Source: CALMFT01 sp964563595
GTDB taxonomy: Bacteria; Patescibacteriota; Gracilibacteria; Absconditabacterales; Absconditicoccaceae
NCBI GenBank assembly: GCA_964563595.1
Contig: CAZLWR010000044.1
Coordinates: 1 to 5,640, forward strand
DNA: 5,640 nucleotides
Direction of reading: 5' to 3'
The position numbers were made by a program, and so were the translations under genes. The notes beneath the pieces were generated by a model. That model was not told where the DNA came from. It saw only the letters and a program-made list of their open reading frames with translations, and ran no database searches. Positions 1 through 5,640 of the stretch are shown here, one piece after another (the first letter of the stretch is position 1; each line of letters begins with the position of its first letter).

Positions 1-462
1 AAATGATTGAAGAACTTGAAAAAAATTGATAATCAGAAAATATAAGCCGAAGAACCTGAGAAGATAGGCGGCTTCTGGGGAATCAAAGTAATTATTGGCT
101 AATCGATTCGAGCTCAGAAATAGACCTAATCCTATGAGTAATCCACTTATCGCTTGCAAGGCAAAGGTAAAGATCATCATTCCTTTTGCCCTCATGAAGT
201 CTTTTTTGACCAAATACTTGGGGAGATAGTATTGCAATGCGTCAGTCAGTCACAAGTCATTGTAGACAGATATAATGCCAATAAATCCTAAGATAGAATA
301 AATCAGACCTAGGTCTTCTACACTCATAGACTTAGATATGATGACTTTTATGGCGTAACTAACGGGTGCTACAATAAAACTAAAAAAATAGAGCCAGAAT
401 CCTTTTGACTTTATTTTCGTGAGAACGGCCTCATCCGGGAGGATTTCATCTACCTGTAACAT
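1..462 (-). CDS. Polysaccharide/oligosaccharide flippase (Wzx/RfbX-like, MOP superfamily), N-terminal part
   Basis: Probably an integral membrane protein that flips lipid-linked glycan across the cytoplasmic membrane. The first 154 residues are visible and the gene continues past the left edge. After a short charged N-terminus there are hydrophobic segments at about residues 22-40, 50-67, 92-117 and 133-152. The stretch around residues 66-82 (VYNDLGLTDALQYYLPKYL) matches the family pattern in which a loop reading NDLG-L-EAL-YFLPKY follows the second helix. Residue 71, the Gly of that NDLG, is encoded by TGA (250-252), so the standard code would end the protein there. The ATG at 460-462 is the only ATG before an in-frame TAA at 478-480. 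There is no Shine-Dalgarno sequence. It starts 36 bp after the stop of the C39-like peptidase on the same strand, so the two are probably co-transcribed. The family call rests on motif and hydrophobicity pattern only; another multi-helix glycan transporter is possible. Confidence 0.72.
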
Positions 463-498
463 AACTCTAAGGATAGATTAAAAAGATTGATATATGAT

Positions 499-1425
499 TT
501 AATGCATAATGACAAGGATACGTTTTTTACCATCTGATATGTTTCATTCTTCAACTCTCACTAGATCATGCATAGCACTCATAATAGTTTTGTAGCTGTA
601 TGGGAAATTATTCCCGTGTTTTGTTCCTACGTCATTGGTATAGAAATACTTTTCATCATATCCTCTAATGACCAGCATATGATATCTTGGTCAACCATTG
701 GTAAAATAACTATTCCCGAGTTCGCGTCCAGCAAAAGGTGCTACGATTACATGTCCTTGAGCTATTTCTGTTTTTATCTGATCTATGGTCGGATTATCAA
801 TAATTTTTGTTGTTCCTATCCCGTAGAACTTATTGTAGAGCTCTGCAGTTTGTGCGATAGTAGTATCAATATATGTCCCGAAGAGATCTTCTTCAAGCTT
901 GGTGAGTGCAATAATATCTTCTTTGAATTGGTTTTTACTCGGTTTTCTATCTTGAATATAATAAGCAGCGAGTGCGATACTTGCTTCTTCGCAGGCTTCT
1001 TTTCGTGGAAGTTCCCGATCGCCATCAGGTGCTTGTGCGTAAAATGGTATATCTAAGCTAAACGCATTAGGTATGGTATTTGCCGTTGGTGTACCGTTTT
1101 CCTCAATATCATCTTTTACTTGTGCAACATCTTTAGGTTTTTCTTCTTGTTTTGGTAGTTCGGCTAATTTGTCTGGATCAACGATAATTTCAGGGGTATT
1201 TTTTCCTTCAGTATTGATGGTCCCTGACTGGCTATTCGTTCCTTCATTAATGCCATCCCTTGTTTTATTGGCGGTCATTTCTAGATTTGTCCGTACTATT
1301 ACTACCAACACAGTAACCAATAAAGATATTAATCCCCACTGTCTTTTTTGCATAATCATGATGTTAGATTCTAAATTGAATTTACTTTTTCTCTTGATGA
1401 TCCGAAGATAGGTCTTCACTACCAT
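499..1425 (-). CDS. Membrane-anchored C39-like cysteine peptidase (Peptidase_C39_2-like domain)
   Basis: A 308-residue protein with a basic N-terminus, one hydrophobic segment (about residues 31-45, GLISLLVTVLVVIV), a low-complexity K/E/P-rich spacer (about 50-120) and a C-terminal papain-like domain. The domain opens with DIPFYAQAPDGD (125-136) and has the nucleophile motif EACEEAS with Cys145. The likely catalytic His249 is in YHMLVIRGYD, and Asn264/Asp265 lie in TNDVGT. This order is typical of C39-like domains that are common in CPR genomes. The topology implies a domain outside the membrane. Gly245 (691-693) and Gly294 (544-546) are TGA codons, and the His and Asn/Asp residues come after the first, so a standard-code reading loses them. 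The stop is TAA at 499-501. I took the longest ATG; ATG at 1357-1359 would give 286 residues with a shorter basic leader before the anchor and is equally plausible. The substrate is unknown; it may process or bind a surface protein or peptide. Confidence 0.8.
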
Positions 1426-1505
1426 ATACGATTAAGAATGAATTATGTGAAGCCTATTATTACGGAATATTGTTATCAGTATCTGTAATAATCTGAATCG
1501 AATAG

Positions 1506-1534
1506 TTGACATTACATAGTTTTTATATAATAAT
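1506..1534 (+). promoter_or_regulatory. Putative sigma70-type promoter for the ABC-F/glycosyltransferase operon
   Basis: TTGACA at 1506-1511 is a perfect -35 consensus. A 17-bp spacer then leads to AATAAT at 1529-1534 (5 of 6 matches to TATAAT). An overlapping perfect TATAAT lies at 1526-1531 but with a short 14-bp spacer. Transcription would begin near 1541, leaving about 70 nt before the ATG at 1612. The promoter sits in the 186-bp divergent gap between the C39-like peptidase and the ABC-F gene. Nothing else was recognised in that gap, and no comparably good promoter was found for the minus-strand pair. AT-rich sequence gives chance matches, but the exact -35 with good spacing is in its favour. 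Confidence 0.45.
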
Positions 1535-1611
1535 CGTATTTGTTTTGAACTATATCGTTCTAACAAGCTCATACATCCTTATTATTTAGATTATTCTTGT
1601 TATCTTTCTTC

Positions 1612-3237
1612 ATGCTTACTATAAAAAATCTTGAAAAATCCTTTTGATCAAAAGTTATTTTTGATTGAGCGAATATGTCCTTATGAAGTAAAATAAAGGC
1701 TTGATTAGTATGATCTAATGGGACAGGTAAATCAACCTTATTGAGAATATTGGCCTGAGAAGATACGGATTATAATGGACAGATCGTGTTTGACACCAAA
1801 AATCCTCTTATTGGATACATGAAACAACAGGTTTCTATTGATGACTGAAGTAAATCGTTGTATGACTTCTTGAGAGAATATGTAGGAATTGATAAAATTG
1901 AGGACGAGATCAATCTCCTTTTGGAGGCACTGGAAGCTGAAGGTGCAATGGAAAAGTATACCCAAGCGTATGAGATATTTGAAAAAATGTGAGGTTACTC
2001 TTTTGAATCACTTTCTGAAACTACTTTGCACAAACTGTGACTTTGAAAATATGATACTACAACTCAGATAAAAAATCTTAGTGGTTGAGAAAAAAATAAA
2101 TTATTATTGTGTGCTACTTTGTTGAAATGAGGAGACCTTTTGTTGCTTGATGAGCCTACCAATAATCTAGATTCTTGATCAATTGAAGGATTGATTAGTT
2201 TTTTGAGGGAATCAGTCGCGTCGTGTCTGATTATTTCTCATGATAGAGATTTTTTGAATGGAGTAGTGACAAAGGTATTTGAAATTGATGATCATAAAAA
2301 ACAAATAGTTGAATATGGTGGAAACTACGATCTATATGAACGTGAGAAGTGGTCTCAACATCAAAACCAACTGCTGGCACACCAAAGACAACAGGAAGAG
2401 TTTGATCGTATTGAGGAAGCAAAGAAAAATCTACAAAATAGGGCTGCGAGTATTGCCAATAAAGGTAACGCAAGAGACAATGATAAGGGAGACGGTGCTT
2501 CCAAAGTAGCAAAAAAACTCAGTAGGGCAGCATCTACGATGGCTAATAGAATAGAACAGATGGATAAAGTCGAAAAGCCTATGCAGAAAAAGCCTTTGGA
2601 GCTTATGCTAGATTTGCCCGTACTTCCTCAAGGAGGTATCGAGGTTTCAAATTTGAAATATGTTTATCCCAGTGAGGCTTCTTTCCAGCTACAAGTTGAT
2701 TCTTTTTCTTTGAGAGGAAATGATAAGGTCCTTATCTCTTGAGACAATGGTCAAGGTAAAAGTACCTTTGTAAAACTCATAACAGCAAACTTATTTCCAT
2801 CGAAAGGATCGGTCAATCTTCATCCTTCTATCAATATCGGATACTTTTCACAAGAACAAGATAATCTGAATATGAATGACACTCCCATAAGTTTTTTGGA
2901 GTCAAAAGGAAATTTCAGCTTTGAGGATATGAATTTTGTTTTAGCGAAATTGTGATTTGATCAGGAGGATAGAAACAAAAGAATTGAGATGCTTAGTCCT
3001 GGAATGAAATCAAGACTTATTTTTGCTCTCATTTCTTTGAGAAAATGTAACTGTTTGATATTTGATGAACCTACTAACCATGTGGACATAGAAACAATCA
3101 AAGAGCTTGAGAAAGCAATTAATGAATTCAAAGGTATGGTTGTAGTAGTTACCCATGATAAGAAGTTTATCGAGGAAATTAAGTTTACCAAGAGACTGGA
3201 CTTCAGAGCAGGAGTGTGAGTCGAGAAAAATATATAA
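1612..3237 (+). CDS. ABC-F family ATPase (duplicated nucleotide-binding domains, no membrane domain)
   Basis: A soluble 541-residue protein with two ABC ATPase domains. NBD1 has Walker A at 34-42 (GSNGTGKST), signature LSGGE at 156-160, Walker B LLLLDEP at 176-182, D-loop Asp187 and switch His210. A charged, helical linker follows at about 235-340 and includes ARDNDK, typical of ABC-F linkers. NBD2 has Walker A at 377-385 (GDNGQGKST), signature LSPGM at 461-465, Walker B IFDEP at 483-487 and switch His515. There are no membrane segments. ABC-F proteins bind the ribosome near the E site and act on translation, some giving antibiotic resistance; no such specificity can be read here. Sixteen Gly residues are TGA codons (12, 19, 25, 31, 34, 49, 79, 127, 143, 145, 159, 173, 189, 377, 448, 536), including the first Gly of both Walker A motifs and the second Gly of LSGGE. 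The length is normal for the family. TAA at 3235-3237 is followed directly by TAG. The ATG start gives the usual MLTIKNLEKSFG opening; no Shine-Dalgarno is present. Confidence 0.93.
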
Positions 3238-3267
3238 TAGCTCTATTTTATTAATACTACTACTGTC

Positions 3268-4179
3268 ATGAAACTTTGATTGAGTATGATTATCAAAAAT
3301 GAGGCCAATAAGATTAGGCAGTGTATTTGAGATATTGTGGATTTGTTTGACGATGTGGTAATCCTTGATACAGGATCCACCGATGAAACTATAACTATAT
3401 TGGAAAGTCTTGGTGTAAAACCAATTCACTATGAAATAAACCACAAAGATAAAAATAGACTGATAGATGCAAGAAATTATTCTATCGAACAAAATAAGTG
3501 TGACCGGGTATTGATTATGGATGGAGATGAATGTATTTCTAGAGAAGATATTATAAAATTAAAACAACACGAACCCAAAGAAGATGTTTCAGGTTTTTTC
3601 ATTAAATGGGTGGATCATAGATATGGTGAAGAGTTTGATGATTACAAAATGTGTTTAATTAATAAAAGTAAGGTAAGATTTCTATTTTCTGTTCATGCTT
3701 GCCCTCAAGTATATGTGAGAGATAATGGCTGAACATGACTGTGGTTGAATGGTATTACTTTGCATCATTATCCAGAACAGAAAAACTATAGAGAAAAGTA
3801 TATCGATCAGATCAAAGATTGAATATCAGAAAACCCTGGTTGTTTGAGGTTTTACTGGTTTTTGTGATATTCGTGTTACAGAAATGATCAAATCCAAGAA
3901 GCAAAAGAGTATTTCGATTTTATAATTACTCATATGGGAGTGAGATTCCCGGTAGAAACACTCAATTCAATTATGGTGTTAGCCAGTATTTGTCAGCAGG
4001 AGTGAGATTCTTTATCTGCTTATTATTATGTAGATTTGTGATTGGAGTATTATCAAACTGTTCAACATGATTTTGAGATCAAAGTAAATTTCAGATTATA
4101 TGATCGATTTTTACAAGCGCACAAGGATCTATTAAATAATCCCGATGCACCGTTGGTACCTTATTCATTTGCTTTCTAA
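3268..4179 (+). CDS. Family 2 glycosyltransferase with C-terminal TPR-like repeats
   Basis: Probably transfers a sugar from a nucleotide-sugar donor, in the cytoplasm or at the inner membrane face. The protein has 303 residues. The GT-A fold start is clear: LSMIIKNEANKIRQCI (5-20), then VILDTGSTDET (31-41), DARNYSI (67-73) and LIMDGDE (82-88), where DGD is the DxD-like metal/donor motif. DTGSTD followed by DARN is typical of the GT2 subgroup often fused to TPR repeats (SunS/WaaE-like). The tail fits this, with helical repeat-like segments at about 194-225 and 232-265 (for example AKEYFDFIITH). Eight Gly are TGA codons (residues 4, 21, 155, 157, 185, 200, 246, 258), nearly half of its glycines. 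The gene starts 30 bp after the ABC-F stop and ends with TAA 12 bp before the next gene, so it lies in the same operon. Donor and acceptor cannot be read from the sequence. Confidence 0.88.
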
Positions 4180-4191
4180 TTTTTAGCACCC

Positions 4192-5025
4192 ATGCTTGAT
4201 CTCACTGCTATCGTTGCTACTCATGAAAGGCCTGAATCGCTCAACAGGATGATAGATTCTTTCAAAGTTTATTATCCTGATATGCCATTTGTGATAGTAG
4301 ATTCGAGTAAGATCCCCACTCCCAGAGAAGATGTTGTTTATATCAGTATGCCTCAAGATAGTGGTATATCTGCACAAAGAAATAGGGCATTAGAAGAAGT
4401 AAAAACAAAATACTTTCTCTTGCTAGACGATGATTTTGTATGTACTGAGCAAACCAATTTGGAGGTGCTGCTACAGGGTATTCAAGATGGGATATTTGAT
4501 ATAGTGTGAGGCGGAGTCAATAATAAAGGAGCAGATAATTATGATTTCCATGGAACTTATCAACAGGAAGAAGGTACCTTATACCACTATGTAGGAAGAT
4601 CATATAATCTGAACATGCAACATGCCTATTATGATGTGATCTTCAATTTTTTTGTTGCGGATGCTGAGAAAGTAAGGCAATTTTGATGATGGGATAGGCA
4701 ACTAAGATTTGCTAAAGAACATGATGATTTTTTCTTACAAGCCAAACAGCATGGGTTGCGTGTAGGTTATCTTCCGGAAGTGATCGTAGATCATGTTCAT
4801 CAAAGTAAATATCATGGATGACCCAAGAGCAGAGATTGTGTCAACCATTTTTGTCAAAAGCGAAATATACAAGATAAAGTAGAAATTCGTCATATCCAGA
4901 AATCAGATTCAGAATATATTAGTTATCATCATTGTATTCAAATTCCTACTCAAGAAGTGATTCCGTCACAGATACAACAGCGTATTGAGAGCTATTATGG
5001 ATTTTGCCCTATTATCATTTCTTAA
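4192..5025 (+). CDS. GT-A glycosyltransferase, family 2-like (some resemblance to beta-1,4-GalNAc transferases)
   Basis: A 277-residue GT-A type glycosyltransferase. The N-terminus reads TAIVATHERPESL (5-17), followed by VIVDSS (34-39). QRNRALEEVKTKYFLLLDDDF (62-82) carries the DDD metal/donor site at 79-81. The second half has FNFFVADAEKVRQFGGWD (151-168), EHDDFFLQAKQHGLRVGY (176-193) and EVIVDHVH (196-203). The acidic EHDDFF is in the place of the catalytic-base region of GT2 enzymes. The order of FF-A...VR-GG-D...EH-FF...LRVGY...VDH recalls the GT12/B4GALNT-type pattern, but this is from memory of the pattern, not an alignment. TGA codes Gly106, Gly165, Gly166 and Gly210; 165-166 are adjacent TGA codons. 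It starts 12 bp after the upstream transferase, and its TAA touches the ATG of the next gene, so translational coupling is likely. Substrates are unknown. Confidence 0.86.
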
Positions 5026-5640
5026 ATGAGTAGATACTGTATTTTTATGTCTGTGGATGCTTCGTTTATTCCTCATCTCAAGGTGTGTTTATCCAGTATA
5101 GCAAAAAATTATCCTCAACATCCTGATATTATACTATGTCATACGAATTTGGATGGCAAGATTTTACAAAGTCTCCATGAGATCACACCGATTATTCCTC
5201 TTCACAATACCATCAGTGAAAGCGAGCTGGGACCTATTATGTCTCATTTGCCTCAGCATGTGGATCCCAAAGTATTTTACGCTCGTTTTTTGATTTGGAG
5301 ATTGCCTATATTTCAAGAGTATGACGGCGTTTTGCATCTTGATGCAGATACTATTATTTTGAAGGATTGTAGTAAGATATTTGATAATCAGAATTTCTAT
5401 ATAGAACCAGAAGCATACCAAGGACCAGATCAAATTTTTGTGGATAATGCGGACCCTCGTCTTTTGGATATATTGGGAACTTATAACATACCAGTTCATC
5501 AAAAAGCATGAAACGCAGGAATATTCATGATCCCAAAAAAATATAACACTCTGAAAGTGTACGAAGAGTTTATGGATATTTTATCGGATTATAAATGATA
5601 TATAAAACGGGCAGATCAGTCAGTACTCAATATTCGATTG
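5026..5640 (+). CDS. Family 8-like glycosyltransferase (LgtC/glycogenin type), N-terminal part
   Basis: The first 205 codons are present and the frame is still open at the right edge. The opening CIFMSVDASFIPHLKVCLSSI is the GT8 pattern of a first strand and helix, in which the enzyme meets its donor. FYARFLIWRLPIF (84-96) is followed by YDGVLHLDADTIILKD (99-114), where DAD at 106-108 is the DxD metal-binding motif. NAGIFMI (163-169) and ADQSVLN (196-202) are the later conserved GT8 blocks. Family members are usually 270-350 residues, so perhaps a third is missing. Gly162 (5509-5511) and Gly191 (5596-5598) are TGA codons; under the standard code the gene would stop just before the conserved NAG block. 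The ATG follows the preceding TAA with no gap and has no Shine-Dalgarno sequence. It is probably a retaining galactosyl- or glucosyltransferase of surface glycan synthesis, but the sugar is inferred from the family only. Confidence 0.86.

Noticed and set aside
241..252. Three tandem copies of GTCA.
   Set aside because: It lies inside the flippase coding frame and is only three units long; a chance run is sufficient.
568..1056. A 162-residue plus-strand open frame.
   Set aside because: It lies opposite the C39-like peptidase gene, has low-complexity Cys/Phe/Ile-rich content and no recognisable domain; the minus-strand reading has catalytic motifs.
1423..1451. Minus-strand promoter for the peptidase-flippase pair (TTCACA, 17 bp, TATATG).
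   Set aside because: The -10 matches poorly and overlaps the longest ATG. It would make sense only if translation starts at 1359, so it is too weak to annotate.
1711..2088. TGA as tryptophan (code 4, Mycoplasma-type).
   Set aside because: Walker A and LSGGE need Gly at TGA sites, and ordinary TGG codons are used where Trp is expected (for example at 4690-4692 and in FIKW of the first GT2 enzyme).
3236..3247. Inverted repeat AATAG-CT-CTATT after the ABC-F gene as a terminator.
   Set aside because: A 5-bp AT-rich stem with a 2-nt loop and no proper T-run is too weak, and the next gene follows within 30 bp on the same strand.
3010..3492. A 160-residue minus-strand open frame.
   Set aside because: It spans the end of the ABC-F gene and the start of the GT2 gene in antisense, both supported by strong motifs. 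Its sequence has no family signature.
5164..5502. A 112-residue minus-strand open frame.
   Set aside because: It is antisense to the DxD-bearing GT8-like gene and shows no domain.
1612..5640. Series of broken or pseudogenised genes, each cut by stop codons.
   Set aside because: Every interruption is TGA, never TAA, TAG or a frameshift, and the motifs run through them in one frame. A decaying region would show all types of damage.

Overview
This window comes from a bacterium that reads UGA as glycine (genetic code 25). That code is known from Candidatus Absconditabacteria (SR1) and Gracilibacteria (BD1-5) in the Candidate Phyla Radiation (Patescibacteria). Under the standard code every gene here is cut by in-frame TGA. 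Reading TGA as Gly gives six clean reading frames with intact family motifs. I counted 33 in-frame TGA codons by hand, among about 115 glycine codons. All four stop codons that lie inside the window are TAA. The sequence is AT-rich, genes are closely packed, and no start has an obvious Shine-Dalgarno sequence. The sequence alone does not separate SR1 from Gracilibacteria.

Layout. On the minus strand, a membrane-anchored C39-like cysteine peptidase (499-1425) is followed after 36 bp by the start of a Wzx/RfbX-type polysaccharide flippase that runs off the left edge (1-462). A divergent 186-bp intergenic region (1426-1611) carries a plausible plus-strand promoter. On the plus strand come an ABC-F ATPase (1612-3237), a family 2 glycosyltransferase with a TPR-like tail (3268-4179), a second family 2-like glycosyltransferase (4192-5025) and a family 8-like glycosyltransferase that runs off the right edge (5026-5640). 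The plus-strand gaps are 30, 12 and 0 bp, which suggests one operon.

How the genes may fit together. Three glycosyltransferases and a lipid-linked glycan flippase point to a cell-surface glycan locus: the transferases would build a glycan on a carrier and the flippase would move it across the membrane. The C39-like peptidase would act at the outer face of the membrane, but its substrate is unknown. The ABC-F protein is a soluble ribosome-associated type of ATPase rather than a glycan exporter, so its place here may be simple gene adjacency. No RNA gene, mobile element, CRISPR array or convincing terminator was seen. The main point is that the apparent wreckage of short ORFs is a fully intact code-25 locus.
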